The notes: generated from the sequence alone by a model not told the origin. Counted from the first letter of the stretch, positions 17,478 through 26,676 are shown. The stretch: DNA of 64,000 bases from Candidatus Gastranaerophilales bacterium (GCA_944324405.1 CALUWF010000005.1:1-64000); one strand, 5' to 3'. Program-made: numbers and translations.

Positions 17478-18380
17478 TTATTCAATAACCGCCTGCCAGC
17501 CTTCTTCTGTTAGTTCATATTCTCTTTTTGCACTCCAATTGCCTTCGGCTGCTTCAAAGTCTTCTACTCGCGTGTATGGCATTCCATTTCTATAATGTAT
17601 TGTATTGTGCGCTTTATATGAGCTGCCGCCAATGTTTTCACATCCTTCTCTGTATGTGGTCAATTCTCCTTGTTTAAAGTCTACTCTTTTTGCATAACTG
17701 TATCCGTTTTCAAAATTTTCAAGGCCTTCTGTATAAGCCTTCACTTTCCCTTCTTTAAATTCTATTTCTTTTGCCGCTCTATAAGACCCGTCGGCCAATT
17801 CTTCGATACTTTCCGCGTAGTCAATAATTTTTCCGTCGCTAAGGCTAAAACTTATTTCTTTTGCTGTTTTGGTTGTTCCGTCGGCTAATTCTTCAATGCC
17901 TTCCCGGACATTTTCAAGAGCATTGTCAACAAAAAAAGATTTTCTTGTAATTTCGCCGTCTTGAGTGAATTCTTCCATAATTTTTTTTGTATCATCGCCT
18001 GTAATTTTTCTTAAGACGGTTCCGTCGGGAGCTATCTCTTCGCCTTTTTCAAATAATTCGGTTACTTCGCCATATACTTTTTTGGCATATTGCGTTATTT
18101 CATCAGCCTGTTTTTGAACACTTTGCACCAAAGAATTTACGGTTTCATTTGTAGCTTTAAGATTATCTAAAGCGGTTTTTATTTCATTGGGTGCTTTGTG
18201 TCTTTTAATTGCAACGGCGGCAACCGTTCCAAGTATTGCTAACGCTGCAACTCCGCCTATTGCTGCTGCTTTTTTATCACCTAAAAAAGCCTTAACGGGA
18301 TTTTGCGCCTGCTCGGAATTTGCTGCGGCATTAGAATTAATTTTTGAACCAAAAAATAAGCTAACCGGTTTAACTGACAT
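17478..18380 (-). CDS. Membrane-anchored repeat protein with Phe-Gly N-terminus
   Basis: A 300-residue protein of unknown function. The N-terminus reads MSVKPVSLFFGSK, another Phe-Phe-Gly case of the lineage motif. A hydrophobic helix (AAAIGGVAALAILGTVAAVA, about residues 38-57) is followed by a coiled-coil-like region to about residue 120. The C-terminal half holds about five repeats of 26-28 residues with the pattern EGxEExxDGSYxxAKExxFxxGKxxxY, resembling MORN-type beta-hairpin repeats. ATG 18380 was chosen because AAAGGTGAG lies just upstream and overlaps the earlier GTG. It may be a surface or envelope scaffold. Confidence 0.75.
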   Translation of the reverse strand: MSVKPVSLFFGSKINSNAAANSEQAQNPVKAFLGDKKAAAIGGVAALAILGTVAAVAIKRHKAPNEIKTALDNLKATNETVNSLVQSVQKQADEITQYAKKVYGEVTELFEKGEEIAPDGTVLRKITGDDTKKIMEEFTQDGEITRKSFFVDNALENVREGIEELADGTTKTAKEISFSLSDGKIIDYAESIEELADGSYRAAKEIEFKEGKVKAYTEGLENFENGYSYAKRVDFKQGELTTYREGCENIGGSSYKAHNTIHYRNGMPYTRVEDFEAAEGNWSAKREYELTEEGWQAVIE

Positions 18381-18458
18381 ACTCTCACCTTTCACACACT
18401 AATCTGTTTGATTAAAACATAAAAACAAAAAGCATGCAATAAAACCATAAATTTTAAA

Positions 18459-18485
18459 AAAGGGGCGCTCTTTATGCGCCCCTTT
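18459..18485 (-). terminator. Intrinsic terminator after rpsA
   Basis: AAAGGGGCGC and GCGCCCCTTT form a 10-bp GC-rich stem with a 7-nt loop. On the minus strand it directly follows the rpsA stop and is trailed by T and A residues. Confidence 0.8.
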
Positions 18486-18491
18486 AAGTAC

Positions 18492-19562
18492 CTATTTTGC
18501 GATATCTTTAACGGATAAGCCAATTCTGTGTTCTTGAGGTGTGAATTTTTTGATTAACACTTCAATTTCATCGCCCAAGTTATAGAGCTGGTTTACATTT
18601 ACGTATTCGTCAGATATCTCGGATGACGGCAGGAGCGCTTCAACGCCGGGGTAGATATTAATAAATGCGCCAAATGAGGTGATTTTATTTATTGTACCCT
18701 TTATGATGTCGCCTTCTTTAAATTTGTCAGCAATTTCATCCCAAGGATTTGCACCCATTCTTTTAAGAGATAATGAAATTCTCTTTAAATCTTCATCGAT
18801 TTTAATAACTTTAACTTCGATTTTTTGACCGAGAGATACAACATCAGAGGGGTGTTTAATTCTTTCCCAACTTATTTCAGATATCGGAAGAAGTCCGTCG
18901 ATGCCGTCTATATCAACAAATGCGCCAAAGTCAGCTATTCTTACGATTTCGCCTTCAACAACCTGATCAACCGCAAGACGGGAGATAACTTCATCTGCAA
19001 CCATTTCTCTCTGTTGGGTGTAGACCTGTCTTTGAGATAGGATAAGTTTATTTCTTTTGGGGTCGGCTTCAAGGATTTTAACTTCGATTTCCTGACCGAT
19101 TTGAGTGTCGGAGGGTGAACCCGTTCTTAATTGAGAGGAGGGGATAAAACCTCTTAAGCCTTCAACTTCGGCAATTAAACCGCCTTTAACCGTTGAGACG
19201 ATTTTTGCCATAACGTTTTCATTATTTGCTTTAATTTCCGAAAGTTTTTGCCAAGCTTGGGCACAGGATAATTTTTTAAGCGATAAAACGGCGACTTCAT
19301 CGTCTTCTTCGTCTTTCATAACGTAAAATTCTTTTTCGTCCCAAAGTTTGATAATTTCATCCGGGTCTTTATCGGAAAAGTTTGACACTTCGCGGTTGGG
19401 CAAAAATGCCTCTGTTTTCGCGCCGATGTCAACTAAATATCCGTCTTTTTCTTTTTTAACCACGACTCCTTTTACCACATCAGCTACATTTAATTTGTAG
19501 GTGTAGGAGTCCTCAAGCATTTTTTCAAATTCCTCTCTTGAGATTGTTTCTTGTGTTGTCAT
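18492..19562 (-). CDS. rpsA: 30S ribosomal protein S1 (short form)
   Basis: A 356-residue protein with four S1/OB repeats, at about 20-90, 105-170, 190-260 and 275-350. Typical strands are GYLVDIGAKTEAFLPNRE, GGLIAEVEGLRGFIPSSQ, IADFGAFVDIDGIDGLLP and ITSFGAFINIYPGVEALLP. S1 binds mRNA leaders and helps initiation; the short four-domain form is like that of cyanobacteria and Firmicutes. Its start overlaps the stop of ispH by 4 bases, so the two are coupled, an arrangement related to the ispH-rpsA fusions of some bacteria. Confidence 0.9.
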   Translation of the reverse strand: MTTQETISREEFEKMLEDSYTYKLNVADVVKGVVVKKEKDGYLVDIGAKTEAFLPNREVSNFSDKDPDEIIKLWDEKEFYVMKDEEDDEVAVLSLKKLSCAQAWQKLSEIKANNENVMAKIVSTVKGGLIAEVEGLRGFIPSSQLRTGSPSDTQIGQEIEVKILEADPKRNKLILSQRQVYTQQREMVADEVISRLAVDQVVEGEIVRIADFGAFVDIDGIDGLLPISEISWERIKHPSDVVSLGQKIEVKVIKIDEDLKRISLSLKRMGANPWDEIADKFKEGDIIKGTINKITSFGAFINIYPGVEALLPSSEISDEYVNVNQLYNLGDEIEVLIKKFTPQEHRIGLSVKDIAK

Positions 19563-20419
19563 TTATTTTCTCCTTTCGATAATTTATCAATAACTTTATT
19601 TATAATGTAATCAGGCGTGGAGGCGCCTGCTGTTACACCGATATTTTGCGCTTTTTCGATTAAATCTTTGTAATTATCAAGTTCACAGTCGCTTTCAATA
19701 TGAATTGTTTTTGTTATATTGCACAAAATTTCAGCCAAATGAGTTGTATTTGCGCTTTTTTTTGAACCCACAACAACCATTAAATCACTTTCTTTTGCAA
19801 GGGTTTTTGCCTCGTTTTGCCTTAGTGAAGTTGAGGCACAAATTGTATTCATAACTCTTAAATCCTTACAAATTAAAGAAAGGTAATCCAAGACTTCTTT
19901 TAAATATTCTATTCTCTGCGTAGTTTGAACAACGACGCCTACTTTTGGCTGTTTTTTGATTTTTTCTTCAATTGCCTTTAAGGCTTCAATATTTTTTGCA
20001 ACAAAAACATCATCAAAATTTTTTGCATGGCTCCTTGCATTGGAGCATATAGCTGTAACCTCCGGATGTTCGGGGCGTCCTAAAATTATTACAAAATACC
20101 CTTCATCCGCAAGTTCAATTGCTTTATTTTGAACTTTTTTAACATCCGGACAGGTAAGATCCACTATTTCAAAACCCTTGTCCTCAATTTCTTTTAAAAT
20201 CTCCAAAGATGCACCATGGCTTCTTATAACGCAAATTCCGTCGCCTTTTTGAGGAAGGGTATCAATAGTTTTAATCCCTAAATTTTCAAGTTCTTTAATT
20301 ACCTGCGAATTGTGAATTAATTCACCTAAAACACAAATATTTTTATTCGGGTTTTGGGATTTTAATTTTTTAGTGGTTTCAACCGCCCTTTTTACGCCGT
20401 AACAAAAACCGGCATGCAT
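19559..20419 (-). CDS. ispH: 4-hydroxy-3-methylbut-2-enyl diphosphate reductase
   Basis: IspH makes IPP and DMAPP in the last step of the MEP pathway. The three cluster-binding cysteines are visible in HAGFCYGVKRA, DLTCPDVKK and NTICASTSLRQNEA. EHPEVTA and SHGAS also match. The first ATG gives MHAGFC, which lacks the usual first beta strand (MKLA-type). An in-frame ATT at 20431-20429 would give MKLAMHAGFC, the usual family start, so a rare ATT initiation codon is possible; the frame upstream is closed by TAA. Coupled to rpsA by a 4-base overlap. Confidence 0.93.
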   Translation of the reverse strand: MHAGFCYGVKRAVETTKKLKSQNPNKNICVLGELIHNSQVIKELENLGIKTIDTLPQKGDGICVIRSHGASLEILKEIEDKGFEIVDLTCPDVKKVQNKAIELADEGYFVIILGRPEHPEVTAICSNARSHAKNFDDVFVAKNIEALKAIEEKIKKQPKVGVVVQTTQRIEYLKEVLDYLSLICKDLRVMNTICASTSLRQNEAKTLAKESDLMVVVGSKKSANTTHLAEILCNITKTIHIESDCELDNYKDLIEKAQNIGVTAGASTPDYIINKVIDKLSKGENK

Positions 20420-20555
20420 GGCTAATTTAATATTTTTAGTTATTTAAAACACGTCCTTTTTCAAAAGAGTCGCACCAAAAATTAGTACGCTGATATTATT
20501 TAACCATGGACATGTTTTTAGTACAATAATAAATAATAAAATAAATTTGGAGAAT

Positions 20556-21191
20556 ATGGTGGAATATTTTGAAGTCGGAACAAAAAAAGACATACTTTAT
20601 TGGTCAAAAAGACTGTATCAGAAAGGCTTAACCCCTGCAACAAGCGGAAATATCAGCGTCAGAACAAAAGACGGTATACTTATTTCCGCATCGGGTGTCT
20701 GTCTTAATGATATGAGCGAAGATGACATTGTTTTAATCGACTTTGACGGCAATTTGCTTGAAGGAAACAAAAAGCCTTCAAGCGAAAAATTTTTGCACAC
20801 ACAAATTTACGATTTAAGAGATGACATAAATGCAATAATTCACTCGCACTGCCCTTATATTACCTCTTTTGCCTGTGCCGCAAAACCTATTAAAGAGCCT
20901 ATTATGCCGGAATTTGTTTTCTATTTTGATAAAATTCCGCTTGCACCTTATGCACTGCCCTCTTCCATGCAGCTTGCAATTAATACGGCTCAATACTTTA
21001 AAAAGTCCGATACCGTGCTTATGCAAAGCCACGGCGTTGTTGCGGGCGCAAATACTTTGCAGCAGGTTTTCTACAACCTTGAATCATTAAGGGCATATGC
21101 TGAAACATATTTTGGCGCACAGGTTTTGGGCGGCGTCAAAACTTTGAATAAAAGGCAGATTGAAGATATAAAAAGTTTAAAAAGACAGTAG
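20556..21191 (+). CDS. Class II aldolase/epimerase family protein
   Basis: About 211 residues. Zinc ligands of the fuculose-1-phosphate aldolase / ribulose-5-phosphate 4-epimerase family are visible: HSHC (two His) and QSHGVV (third His). LTPATSGNISVR is the phosphate-binding loop and SSEKFLHTQIY carries the catalytic Glu. The exact sugar phosphate is not readable; methylthioribulose-phosphate enzymes are also in this family. GGAG at 20549-20552 favours ATG 20556 or GTG 20559 over the TTG overlapping it. thiC follows after 19 bases. Confidence 0.85.
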   Translation: MVEYFEVGTKKDILYWSKRLYQKGLTPATSGNISVRTKDGILISASGVCLNDMSEDDIVLIDFDGNLLEGNKKPSSEKFLHTQIYDLRDDINAIIHSHCPYITSFACAAKPIKEPIMPEFVFYFDKIPLAPYALPSSMQLAINTAQYFKKSDTVLMQSHGVVAGANTLQQVFYNLESLRAYAETYFGAQVLGGVKTLNKRQIEDIKSLKRQ

Positions 21192-21210
21192 TTTGAAAGG
21201 ATGATTTATA

Positions 21211-22482
21211 ATGTCAACCCAAATAATTGAAGCACAGGCAGGAAATATCACGCCGGAGATGAGTTTTGTAGCTCAAAAAGAAGGTGTGAGCGAAGAATTT
21301 ATAAGAGAAAAAGTGGCGCAGGGAAGGATTGTTATTTTAAAAAACAATCAGAGGAAAGACTCAATCCCGACTGCCGTGGGCGAAGGGATAAGTGTTAAAA
21401 TTAATGCAAATATAGGCACTTCAAATGAGCGCTCAACCATTGAACAGGAGCTGGATAAAGTCCGTGTAATCGAGCAGACGGGCGCTGATGTTTTAATGGA
21501 TTTATCAACAGGTAAAGACATTGATGAAGTAAGAAGAAAAATTATAGTCTCAACAAAATTGCCGATAGGCACCGTTCCTATGTATCAGGCGGGAAAAGAA
21601 GCGCTTGACGAGCATCATAACATTGCAAAGCTCTCTAAAGAAAAGCTTTTTGCCGACATTGAAAAACAGTGCCGCGACGGAGTTGACTTTATAACGGTGC
21701 ACTGCGGAGTGACAAAGTTTGTAATTGAACAGTTGGAGCGTCAGGGCAGGGTAACGGGAATTGTTTCGCGCGGAGGGGCAATGCTTGCCTGCTGGATAAA
21801 AGCAACGGGCATGGAAAATCCTTTATATGCAAATTATGACGAACTTTTAGACATCGCAAGGACGTATGACGTAACTCTTTCGCTCGGTGACGGGCTTCGC
21901 CCCGGCTGCGGCGCGGACGCGGGCGACAGAGCACAGGTCGCGGAAACAATAGTTTTGGGTGAGCTTGTAAAACGTGCCAAAAAATCGGGCGTTCAGGCAA
22001 TGGTAGAAGGCCCCGGGCATGTTCCGCTTAATCAAATCCCCTCTATGATTAAAACCATTAAAGAACTTACGGATTTTGCACCTTTATATGTCCTTGGGCC
22101 TCTTGTTACTGATATTGCACCGGGCTATGACCATATTACGGCTGCAATCGGCGGAACTTTGGCAGGCATGCACGGGGCTGATTTTCTCTGTTACGTAACA
22201 CCCGCAGAGCACCTTGGTCTGCCCAATTCAAAACAGGTCAGAGAAGGTATTATCGCTTCAAAAATCGCAGCTCATGCGGCGGATGTCGCCCGCGGGTATA
22301 AAAAAGCGATTGAAACGGATAAACAAATGTCAATTGCAAGAAAAAATCTTGACTGGACAAAACAAAAAGAATACGCCATAGATAAATCAGTCTTTGACGG
22401 TCTGAATTGCGAAAAGGACGGCGCTCCCTGCACGATGTGCGGAGATTACTGCTCTATGAAAATATTCAAAGAATATTTTTAA
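21211..22482 (+). CDS. thiC: Phosphomethylpyrimidine synthase
   Basis: A 423-residue radical SAM enzyme that rearranges AIR to HMP phosphate for thiamine synthesis. The chain starts at the catalytic core, lacking the long N-terminal domain of enterobacterial ThiC, as in archaeal and clostridial forms. MDLSTGKDIDEVR, SRGGAMLACWI, LGDGLRPGCGADAGDRAQ and EGPGHVPLNQIP are family signatures. The C-terminal cluster motif is CTMCGDYC. No TPP riboswitch is visible before it or before the aldolase gene. A strong terminator follows. Confidence 0.96.
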   Translation: MSTQIIEAQAGNITPEMSFVAQKEGVSEEFIREKVAQGRIVILKNNQRKDSIPTAVGEGISVKINANIGTSNERSTIEQELDKVRVIEQTGADVLMDLSTGKDIDEVRRKIIVSTKLPIGTVPMYQAGKEALDEHHNIAKLSKEKLFADIEKQCRDGVDFITVHCGVTKFVIEQLERQGRVTGIVSRGGAMLACWIKATGMENPLYANYDELLDIARTYDVTLSLGDGLRPGCGADAGDRAQVAETIVLGELVKRAKKSGVQAMVEGPGHVPLNQIPSMIKTIKELTDFAPLYVLGPLVTDIAPGYDHITAAIGGTLAGMHGADFLCYVTPAEHLGLPNSKQVREGIIASKIAAHAADVARGYKKAIETDKQMSIARKNLDWTKQKEYAIDKSVFDGLNCEKDGAPCTMCGDYCSMKIFKEYF

Positions 22483-22500
22483 TATTTTATAAATAAAATT

Positions 22501-22529
22501 ACGGCAGGGAACAAAGCCCTGCCGTTTTT
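22501..22529 (+). terminator. Intrinsic terminator after thiC
   Basis: ACGGCAGGG pairs with CCCTGCCGT (9 bp, 7-nt loop) and is followed by five T. It ends the aldolase-thiC unit and sits between convergent genes. Confidence 0.9.
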
Positions 22530-22547
22530 AATTATTTTACAAAGTCA

Positions 22548-23879
22548 TTAAACCGTTTGATTAAATAAATCGTAATTCATTTGAGGAAGTGCATCTTGAG
22601 GAACACTGAAATCATAGGCGCCGTAAGCATTTGTTGCAATCCAGTTGTTTGTTAAAGAACCGAAAGAAGTGTTTGAAGCCGAAGTATTTTGATTTAAATA
22701 CTGCAACATTTTTTGACCGTCTTCGCTTAATTCTCCATCCTGCATATCAAGCTGAATTTCTTGTGCTACCGCATTTTGGAGCTGCTGCATGCTTTGAGCG
22801 TCGCTTGCTACGGCTTGTGCTTGTGCTTCAAGCTGTTCTTCTTTTATAATTTCATTTTCCGATTTTCCGGTAATTTTCTTTGCAACGCCCGTCAATACGC
22901 TTGAACCTAATAAACCGCCGACAATACCGCCGACTGCACCGCCGATAGCCGTGCCGGCACCCGGGAAAATTGAACCTACTGCCGCGCCTAGTGCAGCTCC
23001 GGCCTTTGCGCCCGCTACCCAGCCGCCGACAGAGCCTGCAACTTGAAGTCCGGATTTACCTATTTGTTTTACGCCCGAATCAAAACCGCCGTTTTTAAAT
23101 GCAGGTATGACTTCGGTAAATAACTGCATAGTACCTTCTATTGCAAGGTCAAATACCGCTCCGCCTTTTTTTGCAAGCTTTGCAAACCCGCCAAGCTTGG
23201 ATAAAATTTTAGAACCCGTTTGTGTGGATTTTATAGCCCCATATGCGCTTTCAAACGTTTTTGATGAGGTTATTGCATTTTTAGCTGCTTTAAAAGGTTT
23301 TGAAATAACAGTGCCTACTTTTGCAAAAAAGCCTTTTTTGGCCATTTTTGAAGCTGCGGCAATTACATCATCGGCACTTTTTAATACATCGTCGGATACT
23401 TTTGTACCGCTTGCCATTGCATTATCCAGAGCGCTTTTTAAAGCATTTCTTTGCTCAACAAGTGCTTTTGTTGAAGCATTGGCGCTTTTTGCACTTGCAA
23501 TTTTTGTATCAAGTTCGTTTAAAAGTTCATAACCGCTCGAATTTTTAAGTACGTTAGAAATGCTGCTTGTAGTAGTTTTACCGCTTTTTATACCTTCAAA
23601 AGCACTTTTTATACCACCTACTGTAGTTGAAGGAATATTTTTGATTTTTGACCATAAAGAAGTTTTAGCGGGTGTAATACCGTTTAAAACAGCCTGAGCA
23701 CTATTATAAGTTCCGCTTGTACCAAATGCGGTCGGAACTGCCATCAGAGGCGACATCATAAGAGAAGATTTAATATCATCCCCGAGATCTTTTTTATGTT
23801 CCACAACGGCCATATGCTGCAAATATTTCATTGCATCACTGACATAAGCACTATTGTAATTCGATAATTGATTAACCAT
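22548..23879 (-). CDS. Glycine-zipper protein of unknown function
   Basis: A 443-residue protein rich in Ala, Ser and Lys. Residues about 270-335 form a long glycine-zipper hydrophobic stretch (GAALGAAVGSIFPGAGTAIG and GGAVGGIVGGLLGSS), the type seen in membrane-inserting toxins and envelope proteins. The first part is amphipathic helix and the C-terminal 80 residues are Gln/Asn-rich. There is no classical signal peptide. Start ATG 23879 has GGGAAG upstream. It could be a secreted membrane-active or structural protein; nothing around it fixes a role. Confidence 0.65.
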   Translation of the reverse strand: MVNQLSNYNSAYVSDAMKYLQHMAVVEHKKDLGDDIKSSLMMSPLMAVPTAFGTSGTYNSAQAVLNGITPAKTSLWSKIKNIPSTTVGGIKSAFEGIKSGKTTTSSISNVLKNSSGYELLNELDTKIASAKSANASTKALVEQRNALKSALDNAMASGTKVSDDVLKSADDVIAAASKMAKKGFFAKVGTVISKPFKAAKNAITSSKTFESAYGAIKSTQTGSKILSKLGGFAKLAKKGGAVFDLAIEGTMQLFTEVIPAFKNGGFDSGVKQIGKSGLQVAGSVGGWVAGAKAGAALGAAVGSIFPGAGTAIGGAVGGIVGGLLGSSVLTGVAKKITGKSENEIIKEEQLEAQAQAVASDAQSMQQLQNAVAQEIQLDMQDGELSEDGQKMLQYLNQNTSASNTSFGSLTNNWIATNAYGAYDFSVPQDALPQMNYDLFNQTV

Positions 23880-23988
23880 AAGATATAACTTCCCAAATAA
23901 ACTTCCTATACATTAATAAAGTTATTTTTTACGGATAAATTTACATATTGTAAAGAAATATTAACAAAATGTATGATAGAATAAACCT

Positions 23989-24351
23989 ATGGAAAAATAC
24001 GGTATAAAACAGTATGCGTATCTTGGAGATGCAGTATGGGAACTTTTTATAAGAAAAATCTGCATTGAAAAAGCAAAAACCCAAAAAGCCATGCATGATT
24101 TTGGGATAAAATTTGTAAATGCAAATTTTCAGGCACACCTCTACGATGTTTTACAAAATTTTTTAACCGATGAAGAAAAAGAAATTATGCGAAGGGGAAG
24201 AAACTTAAAAATATCAATCTCAAAAAAGAATAATCCGCAGATACACTCTCTTGCGAGCGCTTTTGAGGTTATTGTCGGATATTTATATTTAAACGATAAA
24301 GAAAGGCTCGTTGAGCTTTTTGAAAATGTTAAAAAATACTTAAATAATTAA
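23989..24351 (+). CDS. mrnC: Mini-ribonuclease 3
   Basis: A 120-residue RNase III catalytic domain without the dsRNA-binding domain, which trims 23S rRNA precursors. YAYLGDAVWELFIRK holds the signature with the metal-binding Asp, and SLASAFEVIVGYLYL the second acidic site. This class (MrnC/Mini-III) is found in Firmicutes and Cyanobacteria. An extended -10 (TGATAGAAT, hexamer 23977-23982) ends 6 nt before the ATG and there is no Shine-Dalgarno. Confidence 0.93.
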   Translation: MEKYGIKQYAYLGDAVWELFIRKICIEKAKTQKAMHDFGIKFVNANFQAHLYDVLQNFLTDEEKEIMRRGRNLKISISKKNNPQIHSLASAFEVIVGYLYLNDKERLVELFENVKKYLNN

Positions 24352-24384
24352 CTTAAAAGGCAAAAACAAAGGTATAATCATAAC

Positions 24385-25110
24385 ATGGACGATATCAAAG
24401 AAGAATTTATTTCAACGCTCTCTCATGAAATAAGGACACCGCTTACAAGCATAAGGGGGTTTTCCAAGACTATGCTGGATAACTGGCAGAGTCTGGATGA
24501 CGAGCAAAAGAAAAAATTTCTCTCAATAATCGCAAATCAATCCCAGAGACTTATAAATCTTGTCGAAAATGTGCTGAATGTTTCAAAGATAGACTCCGGC
24601 GCAAATGATAACGTACTTACAAAAGTTGATGTAATAAATGCCATAAATACAGCTATTGCCGTAGTAAAGGCAAATTATAAAGATTTTGATTTTAATTTTA
24701 CAATTTGCTCTAAAGAATCCGTGCTTGCGGATTTTAATAAACTACAGCAGGTTTTAATTAACATTCTTGATAACGCCGCAAAGTATTCAAAAGACTCTAA
24801 AAAAGTGGAAATAAGCTTAAAAAACGATAAAAACTCCGCAATTATCAGTGTGAAAAATTTCGGCGTGTCCATTGATAAAAAATATTTTGACAAAATTTTT
24901 GATAAATTTTACAGAATAGACACTCATCTAAAGAGCACGACCCAGGGAAGCGGGCTCGGGCTGTATATAACAAAACATTTGCTTGAAGGAATGGGTGCAG
25001 GCATTAAAGTTAAAAGCGGAGAAAATCCAAAATATTGCGAGTTTATTGTTACACTTCCTCTTTACGAAGTTGAAAAGGCTACTTTAGGCGCGCTTAAAAA
25101 TACCAAGTAA
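24385..25110 (+). CDS. Soluble histidine kinase without sensor domain
   Basis: A 241-residue kinase that starts almost directly with the dimerisation/H box (TLSHEIRTPLTSIRG, His near residue 15). It then has the ATPase core: N box INILDNAAKYSKDSK, F box FDKIFDKFYRID and G2 box GSGLGLYITKHL. No sensor, HAMP or membrane segment precedes it; TATAAT ends 6 nt before the ATG, so no upstream exon-like region is lost. The signal must come through protein partners. The next gene, 9 bases away, is its likely response regulator. Confidence 0.9.
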   Translation: MDDIKEEFISTLSHEIRTPLTSIRGFSKTMLDNWQSLDDEQKKKFLSIIANQSQRLINLVENVLNVSKIDSGANDNVLTKVDVINAINTAIAVVKANYKDFDFNFTICSKESVLADFNKLQQVLINILDNAAKYSKDSKKVEISLKNDKNSAIISVKNFGVSIDKKYFDKIFDKFYRIDTHLKSTTQGSGLGLYITKHLLEGMGAGIKVKSGENPKYCEFIVTLPLYEVEKATLGALKNTK

Positions 25111-25119
25111 GGAGAAAAA

Positions 25120-26415
25120 ATGTACGCTGCAACAATTTTTATAATAAGCAAAAGAAAAGAGCTTTCAATAAAATATAAAAAACTGATAGAGGCGCTTAAT
25201 CAGGAAGTTTATGTAATTCCCTCCTTAAGCGAGGCACTTTTAAAAATTCAAGAAACAGAACCCGAACTTTTAATTGTTTCAGATACCATAGAGGAGGGTC
25301 TGCCTGACTTTTGTGTAAAAATGCGCGCGCTTACCTGCAATATCAGACCGGTAATAATTGCAATTTCAAAATCATCGGATATTGATGATAAACTGAAAAT
25401 TCTTGAGTCAGGCGCAGATGACTTTATGGACGAGTCAATCGCACCAAAAGAATTTCAGGCAAGAATAAAAGCGCATTTAAGGCGCTATCTTGAAAACTCT
25501 TTTAACCCTATAACATTTTTTGCACTGAAAAATTTAAGTGTGAAAATGCTCAAAAAATTAATCTCAGGCAAAAAAAATGCTTCGGTTATGCTTGGGAAAA
25601 TAGCAAATATTAACACATACAGAGAAATTTACGGCGAAATTGCCTATCAGAAAGTATTGCAGACTCTTGGCGCAATTGTAAATTCAACTCTTGGTGCGCA
25701 AGATTTTGCCGGACACTTTTTTGATGATGAATTTATTATCATCACAAACGAACAAAAAGTCGAGAAAATAGCTTCATTCCTTACTTTTGCTTTTGATAAC
25801 GTGCTGAGCCGTTTTTATAATAAAAGAGATTACGAAAACAATTTCACTCTTTTAAGTTCCGACATTAAGGAAGAAGAGCGCGAAGGGCTTATGAGGCTTG
25901 AAATTTGCGCGACAGAATATAAAAAAGAAAAATTTAACAGCTATGAGCAAATAATAAACGAACTTTTCGGACTTATTAAACTGTGCAAAAACACGGAAAA
26001 ATCCTGCTATATCATAGACAGACCCAAACTTTACGGCGAAGTTAAGGAAAAAAGAATAAAAAACAGAGTATTAATTATGGAGGAGGATGAACCACTCTCG
26101 CTGCTTCTTGAAACGCTCTGTTCACTAAATTCGCTTGATGCAAGGGTCTGCACCGAATATGAAAACTTTTTCAGGGAATATGAAAATTTTATGCCTGATG
26201 TTGTAATTATTGACTACGGCGACAAAAGTACAAAAGAAGGGCTTGAAATTTCAAGAAAAATAAAACAAAACAAAAACTATGCGCCAAAAATAATCTTCTC
26301 ATCTTCCCTGCACAACAAAGAAGAAATCCTTACCGCGGGCGCTGACTTTTATATACCAAAACCCTACGAAGCGGACGATATGATTAAAAGGATTAAAAAA
26401 TTTTTAACTACGTAA
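25120..26415 (+). CDS. Response regulator: REC, GGDEF-like, REC
   Basis: A 431-residue protein. Residues 1-125 form a receiver-like domain, lacking a clear acidic pair at its start. Residues about 150-280 resemble a GGDEF domain, but the motif reads HFFDDEFII, so diguanylate cyclase activity is doubtful. Residues about 310-431 are a second receiver with EEDEP, VVIIDYGD (phospho-acceptor Asp), FSSS and a conserved Lys-Pro (IPKPYEADD). AAGGAG precedes the ATG. With the soluble kinase upstream it makes a two-component pair; the output may be protein-protein contact or nucleotide sensing. Confidence 0.85.
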   Translation: MYAATIFIISKRKELSIKYKKLIEALNQEVYVIPSLSEALLKIQETEPELLIVSDTIEEGLPDFCVKMRALTCNIRPVIIAISKSSDIDDKLKILESGADDFMDESIAPKEFQARIKAHLRRYLENSFNPITFFALKNLSVKMLKKLISGKKNASVMLGKIANINTYREIYGEIAYQKVLQTLGAIVNSTLGAQDFAGHFFDDEFIIITNEQKVEKIASFLTFAFDNVLSRFYNKRDYENNFTLLSSDIKEEEREGLMRLEICATEYKKEKFNSYEQIINELFGLIKLCKNTEKSCYIIDRPKLYGEVKEKRIKNRVLIMEEDEPLSLLLETLCSLNSLDARVCTEYENFFREYENFMPDVVIIDYGDKSTKEGLEISRKIKQNKNYAPKIIFSSSLHNKEEILTAGADFYIPKPYEADDMIKRIKKFLTT

Positions 26416-26427
26416 AAAAATGTTTAA

Positions 26428-26676
26428 TTACTTGTCCTTATTTAACGCCTTAAGCTGAACATCCGCAATTTTTGCTTTAAGAGAGTTAAGCAACCCCATA
26501 AAAGTGAGCCGCTGTTCGGCTTTGTGAACGGTAGACAAATCCAGAATATCGCCGCCCGAGCCAAAGCTTGTCAACATGTTCATTTTACCCTGATTAGCCA
26601 TCATTGTATTGTAGATAGCATCACTTCTTTGTGCGATAAGTTGTTGTTGATAAAGCGAATTAATAAGCAGTGACAT
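26428..26676 (-). CDS. Small helical protein of unknown function
   Basis: An 82-residue protein (MSLLINSLYQQQLIAQR start), Gln- and Met-rich and probably all helical, with a central TSFGSGGD that again contains Phe-Gly. GAAGGG stands before the ATG at 26676. Convergent with the response-regulator gene. No domain recognised. Confidence 0.6.
   Translation of the reverse strand: MSLLINSLYQQQLIAQRSDAIYNTMMANQGKMNMLTSFGSGGDILDLSTVHKAEQRLTFMGLLNSLKAKIADVQLKALNKDK

Noticed and set aside
20440-20555. TPP riboswitch before the aldolase-thiC unit
   Set aside because: The CUGAGA and ACCUGA-type conserved segments are not present.
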